Below, one piece after another: positions 46,111 to 57,880 of a stretch of DNA of 64,000 bases. Source of the DNA: Quillaja saponaria (lineage: Eukaryota > Streptophyta > Magnoliopsida > Fabales > Quillajaceae); NCBI GenBank assembly GCA_029379385.1, contig CM055608.1:20644350-20708349 (forward strand). The letters run 5' to 3'. Made by a program: the position numbers and the translations under genes. The notes beneath the pieces were generated by a model that saw only the letters and a program-made list of their open reading frames with translations, was not told the origin of the DNA and did no database searches. The number at the start of each line of letters is the position of its first letter. Position 1 is the stretch's first letter.

Positions 46111-46126
46111 GGGGGGGGGGGGGGGG
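46111..46126 (+). repeat. G16 homopolymer
   Basis: Sixteen consecutive G in an otherwise AT-rich window. Length may be a sequencing or assembly estimate. It separates two copies of an about 60 bp direct repeat (GAGAGTAATT... AAGAATGCAGR). Confidence 0.85.
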
Positions 46127-46181
46127 AAGAGAGTAATTTAGGGAGAAAAAAAAAAAGAATGCAGGTTTTACTTTGTCTCTT

Positions 46182-46364
46182 GACTTCGTGTGTTCAAGAT
46201 ATGAAGTCTTTATGATTGAGCTCCCACTGTGGATTTTGATTGGGCCATACTTCGTAGGTTGCACCTATGAAATGTACTTTTGGTTCATTCTTCAAATAAG
46301 TTTCTAATGTGGTCCATTTATAAAGTTAGTTTCAAAATTTGGGCCATTTATGGTGTTTTTCCCA
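46182..46364. mobile_element. Second, diverged member of the hairpin-rich element family
   Basis: Two palindromes, GACTTCGTGTG...GAAGTC (46182-46208) and ACTTCGTAGGT...ACCTATGAAAT (46249-46272), repeat the ACTTCGT-hairpin theme of the element at 32.2-33.3 kb. The right end, with GGTCCATTTATAAAGTTAGT and TTTCAAAATTTGGGCC then GTGTTTTTCCC, matches that element's right arm. The left end and target duplication were not fixed; a start near 45958 is possible. Confidence 0.5.
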
Positions 46365-46429
46365 GAAACCAAACTCATATTTGAATTAATTAAATTGCAA
46401 AATATGAAAACATGAGAAATTGAGGACAT

Positions 46430-47620
46430 TGTCAATATTATGAGAATTATTAATGAAAGGAGCAATTGGGCATTTGGCCTTTTGTATTCTGCCTTAAGCT
46501 ATAAAGAGAAAGATAGTTAGAGAGAAAGAGTGAAATTTCTTGAGAAAGAGAGAGAATTGGAGAGAGAAATCAAATGCAAGCTTCTTAAGCTTGACTTTTC
46601 CTTAACTTGAGCCTTGCATGTGAGATTATAGTGAATCCTTGATGAATTGGTTGAACTTGTGAGGTGCTTAGAGAGTGAACGTGAGGAATTTTCATGGTTT
46701 AGGTGGATTTAGGATTGAAATCACTTGGAACTTGAAGAATTGAAGTGAATTGAGATAATTTGGAGGCTTAACCCAAGGAGGAGCAGCTTGACCTAGGAGA
46801 AAGAATTTGACCTGAGGAGGAAGAAAGAGAAACTCGAGAGTTTTTGGGTTAATTTTGGGATTTTTGGACTTTTGCAGGTAGATATGTGTCTATGTTTTGA
46901 AAATTGTGATTTTAAGAGTGTACGAATATACACGAAATTCTCTTATATTCCAAAAAATCTTCTGTGAGCATGAATCCTATAATATGAAAGTTTTTCTGAA
47001 ACTATGTTGAGAGTCCATGTGTATTTATGTAATGCATGCATGGGTGGTTTTCATTAATAATGGAAATATATGATTAGACTGGTTATTGTCAACCGATGTT
47101 AGCGATGAATTCGCCTAATAGTTTGTGTGCATGTAAAAGTAATATGTACATGAAATATTACTTCCTAGTCTATAATCCACGATTAGAGGGTGTTTGGACC
47201 TTTAAGTTAACTCACATTATTAGGCCCTGATCTGGCTAGGGGAACCACTGTTGGATAGCCTAACCATTTTAAGTCCTTTGCATTTCATTATGTGTTTGCA
47301 TTCATACATTATATTCTTTGATTTAACAAGCTAGACACCTATCTGTTTGAAAATTTGTGTACATGCATCTATTAAGATTTTTGTCTCATGTTTTATAATT
47401 TGGCATCTCAGATTAATACGGTGTGTTTGTGAGAAATCATGAGATGGATATACGTGTATGGTAGTGCTTTGTAGTTGATAACTCTGTAAAATAGAGTTAT
47501 TTCATAATGATTGTAAGTCTTAAATCATGCTAAATCCCTTAGTTAAGAGTTAGATTTCAATTAGAATTGTTGTTTTAAGCCAAGTTATTTGTGTTTAGGA
47601 TTTTAGTAGTTAAAGGTGTT
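46430..47620 (+). mobile_element. Gypsy LTR-like sequence
   Basis: GA-rich transcribed-leader-like stretch (AGAAAGATAGTTAGAGAGAA near 46507), then a block with AATTCGCCTAATAG and CTGATCTGGCTAGGGGAAC (47110-47250). Similar blocks recur in LTRs of plant chromoviruses. Boundaries are not seen and nothing is coding. Confidence 0.35.
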
Positions 47621-48959
47621 TTATTTTAATTATAAGTAGTTTTGTTTAAGTTTGGTTATTTACTTTGTGTTTAAGTTATTTTGAGCAACATTCTAGTGCA
47701 AATCGAAAAGGGTAAAGCTGAAGTGTGCTACGATGTGGAGTACCTTGGCACTGCAGCTCTGAAACTGTAGAAGAAAGTGAAGCAACTTGAGAGCCCTATG
47801 CCATGGCGGTACAAACCTTAGTGCTGCGACAGAGAAGTCTCGAGAATTCAAGCACAAAGTCAATGAGCATTGCATCGCAATGGTAAGCAAGATGGCGCCT
47901 GGGAGTGAGGATTCTACATTTTACATCACCAAGTTAGAAAGGATGTGTCACAGCTCTAGGAGGAGAAACTTGCGATGTTATAAATGAAAACAACTTCGTT
48001 GGCAATGGAAGCATTAGTGTCACAATGACAACAGTGATGGCATTGCGGCGCATGTATGTGTTCAATCAAACTTCTAGTTATTTTGAAACTGGGACAAAAA
48101 GGTTTCTAAAAAGAGGAGAAAGCAGGGTTTAAACACATATCAGAGTAAGTGAGATCGGAGATATCAAGTAGTTTGTCAAGACCAAAAGCCTGACAACTTC
48201 TAGTTTTCTTTTCTCTTCTTCTTATTTTCTATTTTGCTTGTAATGACTTTTACATTAATGTTTTAGTTTATTTTGGCTAGTATAAAGTGGTCCTAATTCT
48301 AGGCTTACAATTGATCTTAACATGTAACCTATGTATTATTTGGTTTAATTAATTTATGCATGGTTCACCAGGTTATTGTTGTTCATTTTGATCTTATTGC
48401 TTTTAGTTGACTAATCACCAGTCAAATTGATTAGGAATCCTTAATTTACTTAGAACTAGTGTTAGCCTTAGATGAACCTCCATATGTTTGAATTATTCAT
48501 CTTTTTGAGCAATTTGATTTGCTTGGAAGATAGGAATATACTTCCTAGCCATATGAACCATATTAGAATTAAACTTAAAGTGTCATTCTTAACTGGGTTC
48601 ATAATAGGAATATATAGGGTTAACTAAGAATGATATTATTATGAATATTGGAAGGTGTTCATGGTTAAATAAGAACTTTAGGTTAGTAACTTGAACCATG
48701 GTATAAATTAAGAAAGAGTAAGAAATATGTAGGTGAAGTGTTAAGGGATATTGTAAACCGAAGTTTATTTTAATAAGTGGACAATTGTTAGTTTTAAGAC
48801 CCTTGATTGCAAACCAATTTACGATTGTTTGGATAAAACTAATAATGCAATAATTTTAGTACTTACCATACTTGTAGTATAATTTCTCATGGGAATGAAC
48901 TTTATTTATTACTTTATTACGTGTGAACAATACGTGTGCTTACATTGTTTATCTGTACC
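47621..48959 (+). mobile_element. Athila-type 5' LTR, boundaries approximate
   Basis: Placed by the primer site that follows. The end GTTTATCTGTACCA lies just before it. The block CGATGTGGAGTACCTTGGCACTG near 47731 resembles GC-rich parts of Athila LTRs. The left edge is not identified. Confidence 0.4.
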
Positions 48960-48962
48960 AAG

Positions 48963-48985
48963 TTTTTGGTGCTGTTGCCGAGGAA
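48963..48985 (+). other. Athila-type primer-binding site
   Basis: TTTTGGTGCTGTTGCCGAGG is a two- or three-base variant of the TTTTTGGCGCCGTTGCCGGGG sequence at the 5' end of Athila internal regions (tRNA-Asp type). It fixes the element as plus-strand. Confidence 0.65.
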
Positions 48986-49174
48986 ACATTTCTAATTTTA
49001 CTGTTAATATTAACACTAAGCATTCTTAGTTTTAAATCAAACTTTATTTTATGTATTTTCATGCTGACTTTGACATTAAAAGCTTAACATTTGGAACTCA
49101 TATCTTCTGATCTCGAGATCGAAAGAACTTTTTGAAGACTTTGAAAAGCACATGTTATAAGCAAATCCAAAGTA

Positions 49175-50880
49175 ATGGCTGAGCAGAACAAAGAGCCGAA
49201 GTTATTGTGGGACTATGTTATCCTTTTTGTTTAAGGCCTCCACTCCAGTATTCAAAAGTTGACAATTACAGCTAACAACTTCGAAATCAAGCACGACACC
49301 GTTCAGATAATCCCAACAATTTTCTTAGTTTGATGGACTACCAAAAGATGATCTGAATGCCCATTTTGTGACATTCTTGGAGCTTTGCAACATCTTTAAG
49401 TGTAATGGTGTTTCGGATGATGCCGTTCTCTTAAGATTTTTTTTTTCTCATTTCGAGATAAGGCAAAAAACTAGCTATACTCACTGCCACCCATCTTCAT
49501 TACCACATGGGCAGATATGACCCAGAAATTCTTGGCAAAGTTCTCTCCTCCAACTAAGACAGCTAAGTTATGCAACGAAATCACATCATTTGTGCAACTT
49601 GATCAATAATCTCTCTATGAAGCTTGGGAGAAGTATAAGGTTCTACTATGAAGGTTCCATCATCATGAAATTTCAAAGTGGTTGCAAGTTTAGTCTATTT
49701 ATAATGGTTTGCTGAACCAAACCAGAACAACCATTGATGTTGTAGCTAGTAATGCCTTGATAGGAAAATTCATTTATGAGGCATATAACTTGTTGGAAGA
49801 AATGACTCCAAATAACTATCAATAGCCATCTGAGAGATTAGCAACCCGAAGAGTAGCTGATGTACATGAGTTAGATGCCATCACTGCCTTAAAGGCACAA
49901 CTGGAAGGTCTATCAAAGAAATTTGACCACCTCGGGGTCCAGCAAATCGAAACCTCCTTTGTGGCCTGTGAAGCATGTGAGGAAGGTCACTCAATTTATC
50001 AATGCCCTAATACTGAAGTTGTAAAATATGTGCGCAATTATAATAGGTAGAACAATCCATTCTCCGACACATATAATCCAAGATAGAGGAATCATCCAAA
50101 TTTCAGTTGGAGCAACCAAGAGCTTGCTAATGCTAATAATCTGAATTTCCTACTAGCTTCCAATCACAAGTAAGATTAGTAGCCCCTGACAAGAAACTTT
50201 CTTTGGAAGACATGTTTCTACAATATATGTCTCGTACTGATTCAATCATCCAAAGGCCAAGCTGTGTCACTAAGGACCTTGGAGACAGAAATTGGCTAGC
50301 TGGCCAATGCTTTGACAAACAGACCTCAAGGTGCTCTCCTTTGTGACACCGAAGCATCCAATAAAGGACAATAAAGAGTAATGCAAAGTAATCACACATA
50401 GAAGTGACAAAATGTTAGAAGAGCTGAAAATACAAACTTAGGCTCTAAACAAACCAGTTGAAGTAGAATTACCAGCTAAAAAGAAAGAAGAGAAAATACA
50501 AGCTAAACCAATAAAGCATAACTCATCACTACCTTTTCCTCAAAGGCTTCAAAAATAAAATCTTGACAAGTAATTCCAGAAATTTCTGAACATATTCAAG
50601 AAGCTGTACATCAACATAAATTTTGCTAAAACACTTGAACAAATGCCAAATTGTATCAAGTTCATGAAAGGCATTTTGTTCAAGAAGAGAAGGCTTGGTA
50701 AGTATGAAACAGTGGATCTAACATAAGAATGTATTGCTACACTACAAAGGAAGCATCCATTTAAGCTAAAGGATCCATATAGTTTCACTATCCCTTATAC
50801 TATAAGCACACAATTTTTTAGTATGCACTCTGTGACTTAGGAGCTAACATTTATTTAATGCCACTATTTATTTATCATAA
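49175..50880 (+). pseudogene. Athila-type Gypsy gag-protease relic
   Basis: Plus-strand translation with several frameshifts. Starts at ATG of MAEQNKEPKLLWDYV. Gag core blocks follow: ANNFEIKHDTVQ, FDGLPKDDLNAHFVTFLELC and SDDAVLLRFF, matching the Athila gag (…FHGL..EDP..HL.EF…C…). Protease block about 50600-50875: a KFMKGIL stretch, then FKLKDPYSFTIPYTI and CDLGANIYLMPL, the Athila aspartic protease motif (catalytic Asp in CDLGA). Sequence then stops in a subterminal repeat of the CACTA element; no reverse transcriptase follows, so the element is truncated there. Confidence 0.72.
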
Positions 50881-50893
50881 TAAGAAAACTGCT

Positions 50894-51190
50894 TATTACT
50901 GACAAACTTGGTTGGTCGGTAATGATCCCAAAATAGGTTGGCAAAGCCTTATCGACGAACTATTGGTCGGTAAAGGGTGGTAAGCAAAATCAAGGTTGTT
51001 ATTACCAACTAACCTGATAGTTGGTCAATAATTGTTGACTATAGTTGGTTAGTATTGTTAATTGATGAAGATCTTTAGGCAATTAAAACAAATTTTTCGG
51101 TGTTTACTGACCATCTATATGGTTGGTCTGTATTACGTTTTTCTGAAACATTATTTGTGTTTACTGACCAAGGGGGTTGGTCGGTAAAAA
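50894..51190 (-). repeat. CACTA subterminal repeats, TTGGTCGGTAA type
   Basis: TTGGTCGGTAA or close variants occur at about 50913, 50965, 51033, 51124 and 51177. Such motifs bind the TnpA-like protein in CACTA elements and lie within a few hundred bases of the ends. Confidence 0.7.
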
Positions 51191-51419
51191 TCCTGGTTTC
51201 TCTTTTCTTTCTTTTTTATTATAATTTTCCTAAAAACCTGCTACAATAAACAATTTATAAATGAATACTAAAAATCAAATATATAGACGCATTAAAATAA
51301 AATTATCATATAATTATAAATAGGATAATTCATGAACACAATGTAACATGATTAAACAAAATATCATATAATATTTATCTATTAATATATCAAAAACAAA
51401 AAGTACTAGCTAAAAATAC

Positions 51420-53660
51420 TCATTAAAATCTTCATCGTGGTCTTGATTGTGCACAACATCATATCTTCCCAAATCAACTTCACCACCATGTCTATTGCTA
51501 GAGGAAGCCCCTACATTGTCCTGTTGAGGTAAAATAACTAATTAATATATATAATTAAGATGATAAGTATAAAATTAAGTTAGTGTGAACCAAAAAAAGA
51601 ACATAAGCATAATTGGTATAATAGGAATAATGATCTCTTCTTGTCATGTTGAATGTATGTCTTCCTAGTTGGTGAGTTTATCATTATTCGTCCCCACAAA
51701 CTACAGAAAGAACAAACATGGCACGAAGGAAAAGTGTATGGACTGAAAATATTTTCCACTAAGAATTGGAAGACTTGCAAAATTCTGGAAAAAGTCAAGC
51801 CATTCTTATTAAAGTATTACTTAAGGCAGACAAGTGTAGAGTTTGAAAATATAACGAAATCATTTCATATATATAAAATGAGTAACTATTACTCATAGAT
51901 TCTGATAAAAATATATAGATAGTAAACAAGGTCCTAAAATAAAATACATAAGCACGTGATTATAACAATTTTGTTTATCTTCTCATTTTCAAGAAGTACT
52001 CTTGCCATACAAATAGAATGCTAGCATCAAAATTCATGCCCACATACATAAAGCTTACCAACATTATACCATTGGTAGCATCTAAGTTTACATGGAATAC
52101 GTTGCCACCTAAATTTGTCCTCACCAAGACTATCAAAAGATTTGAACAAAATAGTTAAGCAAATAGCAGTAAACTGGCTTATGATTAAACTCCAAAAAGA
52201 AGTATTGGACTATTATAAAGTATTTTAATAATCTAAATATAAATAGATGCCTTGCTAGCTTATATTTAGATTATAAGAAACAAAGGATATCTGCTAACAA
52301 AAAATTAGAACTGATCACCTCCAACTTGATTGTTAAGTGCCTAAATCATAAATACCAACAATCTTGTATTCATTAGAACATAAAATAACCATGCTTTGTA
52401 AAGTTAAGAATACTTCATTGGACTTGATATTGTACACATATATACCAATACAAATACGTAATTCTTTCACATAATGATGAAGTTATATCTACATCTCTCT
52501 CATGGCAACACATGGACAATTCCAATATGATAGGAAAAAAAAAAAAAAAAAAAAAAGAGAGGATACAAAGCATGTGACAATGTATCATTCCATAAAAGTT
52601 GAAAGGAAAATGAAACTTACTGAAGATGACAGCAAAAGAGTATTGGTATCTACACCTAGCTTTGCTACCACCAAGTTCATAAGATTTTTCATTGCATCTA
52701 CTTTTTAAGTTAACTTGCTCTTTATTGTGCTTAACTCATTCTTCAGGTAATGAATCTCATGAGCCATCCTATTTTCATGCCGTGAGGTGACTGTAGAGGA
52801 AGTTGATCTACCAGAAGTACTAGCTCGATCTCCAAATAGAACTTTTGCTGATAGCCTTCTCACATCCATATATTTTTCCCTCTTTTTTCACTCCCCTGGC
52901 TGCCTTTAACCAGAGTTCTTCATCAAACTCAAGATGACCAGCATGATCTTCCCCTTATTTTTTAATCATTAGGCACTGTGTAGGTTTCCTACAAATCCAA
53001 ATAGAAAAATTTGTTAAACATATATACACACACACACATATATATACATATATAAATTAGATATTGAAGCTTAGTCAATAAAAAAGAAACTGAAATGATT
53101 TTTGACTTCTCATTCACCAATTCTTCAGTTTTAGTTTTCTTGTGAATACTGTAGTAAACTTGTAGTGTTCTCGGTTCCAATCTAGATTCATTTCTCTATA
53201 AAATCTGTCAAATTCTAAAATCTTAACATTGCATACCAACTTTTAAAATAATACTATTCGGCAAAAAAAAAAAAATATTACCATTTTTTCTTTATGTTGT
53301 AGTAATGCGATGGATCCTCAAGCATGTCTAACAAATAAGTTATCTCTTCTAGATAGTCAATTCTGTGACCCTATTGCAGAAAGTTTCTCCCACTCATCAG
53401 AAGCCTAAATTTAAAAGAGTCTTCTCCAATTTTCTACTTTAATCCAAATAGGTTTCCATCCCTCACATTTTAAAAAGTCATATGTTTTACATTTTTTTAA
53501 AGCTGTGATCTGTGCTTCACTCAACAAGTCTTTTAGTCATCGTGAAGCTATAATATTGAACATGGATTTAGAGTCTACCTTCTCCTCCTCTGTCCCAAAC
53601 CTATAACGAGCCTGTAATTTAAGAAAAACATTTAATTACTACTACATATCGAAAAAAATA
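51420..53660 (-). pseudogene. CACTA second gene, Ptta/PF03004-type
   Basis: Minus-strand blocks in order: RYRFGTEEEKVDSKSMFNII and LKDLLSEAQ (about 53530-53610), LQHKEKM (about 53300), FDEELWLKAA (about 52920), a heptad-like coiled coil after RHENRMAHEIHYLKNELSTI (about 52700-52800), and an acidic tail DHDEDFNEYF (about 51420-51450). Same design as the gene at the window start. In active elements this protein binds subterminal repeats. Stops within the conserved block show decay. Confidence 0.7.
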
Positions 53661-54074
53661 GATATAACCATTATTTAATTACTTTATTATATATAAACAT
53701 AACAAGAAATTGTCGAAAACATAATTCTCTTATCCCCTATGGAAATTTAGACCAACTTGGATACGGTCTTGGTATATGAGCACTAATGATAGTTGAGATG
53801 GTCCTAACAGTTATACCATCATTAAATTCACTGTTAACATAAACAAATTTATAACATTTTAGGATATTGATACTAGTTATACTAATAAGAATTATTTAAT
53901 TTAATGAACCATGATCTATATCTTATATAATAAGAATGCTACGAACCATGATCTATATCTTATATAATAAGAATATACATTTAAATAAATTAAAAATAAC
54001 TACATAAGATTTGTTTGTAAATATTAAAATATATTGAACAAAAATTTTTACAATATAAGAATAAATCATATATA

Positions 54075-57000
54075 AGATATGCTAATCATTTTCCATATTC
54101 ATTGTTACTTTCATATCTAATTCAACATTATCATCTTTGTCGTCATCTTCCCATTCATCATGTTCTGCATATTCTTCTTCATCTAGTTGATCATCATCTG
54201 AAGATCTAGGCACAGTTATATCATTCAAATTCACTTCTTTCATTAGACTGCCACCTAGAAGAACTCCAGGTGTATCCAAATCAGCACCAACACTAATTGG
54301 AGCTGGTACATGTAATTCAACCTCCTGAAATATATTGTCGTTAACTTCTTGCACATTATCAAGTAGGATTTTCATGTGATCTAAAATTGTAATTGTTCTT
54401 AGTCTTCATGTTGCAAACAGCCCACCAAACATTTCTTGTTCTATGTAGGTAACGCGCATAATACACTTGGTGCGCTTAAGAAGCTAAAATAAATAGTTCA
54501 TTTAAGGCAAGTCTAGATCTATATTTGATATCTACGAGACCGTGTAAAGAATCTATTTTCACTCCTTTATCAGAATCATACCAATAAAACTAGAAGAGTA
54601 CTATGTTATTGTTAGTTCCAAAATATTGCAACTCTATTATATCAGTTACCATGTCATAAAAATCAAGTTCATCAACATCGTAATAACTCCCTTTAACACG
54701 AACTCCACTATTCATTGATTTTTTGCCATCGCCATAAGAAAGCGTGTGAAACTTAAACCTGTTAACAAAAAACCCACTATAATACCTCACAGCTTTGATT
54801 GGTCTATAGGCAATCTTTTCAATATGTGGATTAGAGATCTTGCGCTCATTAGCCTATAACATAAGGTAAACTAATTCATTAGGAAATGCACATAATAAAC
54901 TATCACACATGCATGTACATATATAATACAGTTATGATCAACTAACCTGATGTTGAAACCAATTTGAAAATTTAATCTTGACTAACTCTTAATTTGGTTG
55001 CTCCATCAGTATTATTTGCAAAATTGACTAATTTTCATAACAAAAAAATAAGTCATTTTGTCTACTTGGTAAATGTCAATGTTGCATATCTAAAGTTAAA
55101 TAGGGTTTGTGAAACTTAAATTACATATGGTTCAATTTCTATTGTATTCAATAGAACATATATCTTTGTTGCTTTAAACTTATTGTCACTAAGAGATCTG
55201 TTCCTCTGAAATCCAAATGCACGACCTAACTGGCAGAAAATAGAGAATCGTCCATTAGAATCCACATATTAGCCATTATCTTGATGAGGAACTCAATTTA
55301 ACATCGTTTAAACACTTGGTTCGAAATACATTGCATAAAAAATTGAAATTTCTTGCGATACATTGGCCTCACATATGGAACCTTCAACACAAGCCTTGTT
55401 TTAGGCCTTTTTCTTTAAATTCAACATCATCCTATAAAAAAAATATTTAATAACTAAATAAAATGAGTAAAAATGAAATCAATTTAAGGTAAAATAAAAA
55501 ATAAAAAATTACCTTTCAAACGGATACATCCAACGATATTACACTTGTCTGCCCACTTTAGCTTCATAAGGTAAATACACAATCAAATGTTCTATTGAAT
55601 TAAAAAAATTTGAAATTAATTTCTTCTCCAAATTACATAAAGTAATAATAATATTTTCTCAAGCATCTCCATATGCTCCACATAAATCTCTAAAAAAGTT
55701 ACTAAGCTCTGTAAATGCTGCCCATACACTTTTCGGTAAGTAATCACGAAATGCAATCGAAATTACTCTTTGCATAAACATGTGACAATTGTGGCTTTTC
55801 ATCCCATATAACTTATAATCATTCCATGTTTACACAACGAGCTAGATTTGTAGCGTACTCGTCTAGGAGTCTCAAGTTTTTTATCCATTCACACACTTCC
55901 TTCAACTAAGGTTTTGATAAGCTGTAAGAAGCTTTGGGCAAAATAAGTTTTCTATTATATTCTTTCAATTTCAATTCAGGATGCTTACAATATAATTTCA
56001 AATCTATCATAACATTCAGATTATCTTTGTCTTGCCTTTCATATTCATCATTGTATTGAAGACATTATCAAAGATGTTTTTCTCAATGTGCATTAGATCA
56101 AGATTATGTTGAATAAGATTAATTGACCAATAAGGCAATTCTTAGAATATACTTATTTTTTCCCAATAATGTTCTTTTCCAAATCATGAAAATTGTTTGT
56201 TTGCCAAATGCTTTGCCAAAAGTGATCTGATTATGTTCAGAAAGACCATCCCACACTTCTTCCCTAAGATAATCATGGTGGTGGCAAACATTTCTCTACT
56301 ATTCCCTTTTAAAATTTATCTATTTGTCGTCGAAATAGATGATCAATAGGCAAGAACTGACAGTGACAATCACACCAACATGATTTACTACCATGAGGTA
56401 GACCAAAGGATTTGGTTAGTTTTATACAATATGGACATGCTAAGTTTCCATGTATACTCCACCCTGATAACTTTCCATACATAGGGAAGTCACTAATGGT
56501 CCATATAAGTGTAGCCTTTATAATAAAATTCTGACTCCTGTAAGCATTATAAGTATTGACCCCTTCTTCCCACAACTCCTTCAAGTCATCAATAAGAGAT
56601 TTCAAGTAGATATCTAGATTTTGATTAGGAGATTTTGGTCCAGGACAAGTGTCAAGAATAAATACAGTTCCTTCATACACATATCAAAAGACAAGTTATA
56701 GAGAGTAACAAAAACATGCCAAATAGAGTGACCGCTAGATGAATACCCAAACAGACAAATTCCATCTGTGAAAGATCCAACTTAACATTTCTTAGATCTT
56801 CCGAGAATGACCGATAGTTGTGTGTTTCCATGCTTCACCGTCACTTTGATGAATCATTAAACTAGTGGCACATCTCTGATCATGCCACATCATATGTTGA
56901 GTTATGGTTTTTGACATATATAGTCTTTGTAGCCTCTTTTCATGTGGAAAGTGACACAATATCTTGTATGGCACATCTTTATTACTTATTCGGGTTTTGG

Positions 57001-57780
57001 GTTGATATCTCGGATGCCCACATACATGACATTCTTGTAACTTCTTGTCTGCTTCGCCATAGTAAAGCATATAATCGTTGGGACATGCATGTATCTTCTC
57101 ATCTCCAAGTCCTAATTTCTATACTAACTTTTTTATCTGTAAAGATTTGCAAGCAACTTCTCGTCTTTAGGTAACATACCCTTAACAACTAAAACAATCC
57201 AATCATAGCAGTTCTCACTATATTAAACTCTGATTTACAGTTTAATAGTTGTGTCACTGCTGATAACCGAGTATACTAACTGCAACCTTCCCACAACTCC
57301 TAGTCAGGATTTTGCAACAACTCAAAAAACCATTTTGCATTAGAATTTGGCTCCTTTGGAAGTTGACTATCCTCATCCCAATTAAAATCTAGACTAGCAG
57401 TATCCATAACCATGTTAACATACCTATTGCTTGAATTTTCGATATCAACTCCTCGGCCATTTGAAGTTTCCCCTAACCACTCCTCACCCTCCCCGTGTAA
57501 GGCCTACCATTTATAGTTTCTTAAGAAACCCTTCTTATACAAGTAAATAGTTACTTTATCATAAGACATCCACTTTTTTGTTCTTATAAAGAAGACAAGA
57601 GCATCAAATTGTATTATTATCATCTACGATTCTCGGATGACTATATGCAAAATCAAGAAACTTATTTACATTATACATAAACTCATTTGTAACCCTACGA
57701 TTCTTAACCCTCCATTGCATCCAAATATGATCACCCTTAAACGAAGTACAATCTTTGTCCATATTTTCTACTCATCAAAA
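54075..57780 (-). pseudogene. CACTA transposase (TNPD/Tnp2 type) relic
   Basis: Minus-strand order matches the full-length protein. Transposase-associated N-terminal region (57600-57780). Cys-rich block HVCGHPRYQPKTR followed by LCHFPHEKRLQRLYMSK (56930-57030). Tnp2 core with PGPKSPNQNLDIYLKSLIDD, KLSGWSIHGNLACPYC and a His/Cys-rich stretch (56309-56680). DLMHIEKNIFDN-type block near 56090. DUF4218-type block with GMKSHNCHMFMQR (about 55790). DUF4216-type block with NSGVRVKGSYYDVDELDFYD (about 54650-54700). Acidic tail rich in Asp/Glu (54082-54375). The enzyme cuts CACTA ends. Many stops and frameshifts; not functional. Confidence 0.82.
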
Positions 57781-57880
57781 TTTTGTAATTATAATCATTT
57801 CATGTACCTAGTTAAAATTCCACATGCTCCATTTATATAAGTAAGCCTTTATTTCCAATAGAACTATTAAAAGAGGCATA

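Larger units (their letters stand above)
50894..57880 (-). mobile_element. CACTA (En/Spm) transposon, nearly complete
   Basis: Contains, in minus-strand order, a TNPD-like transposase gene, a Ptta-type accessory gene and a repeat-rich end. The CACTA termini themselves were not found. Left limit is the edge of TTGGTCGGTAA subterminal repeats; right limit is the start of the transposase N-terminal region, so the true 5' end lies farther right. It sits at the point where the Athila relic stops, so it may have inserted there, but no Athila sequence was seen beyond it. Confidence 0.7.

Noticed and set aside
51580..52708. Short frames on both strands near the CACTA second gene
   Set aside because: They lie in intron-like A/T-rich sequence or poly-A and do not match the conserved blocks of the gene.
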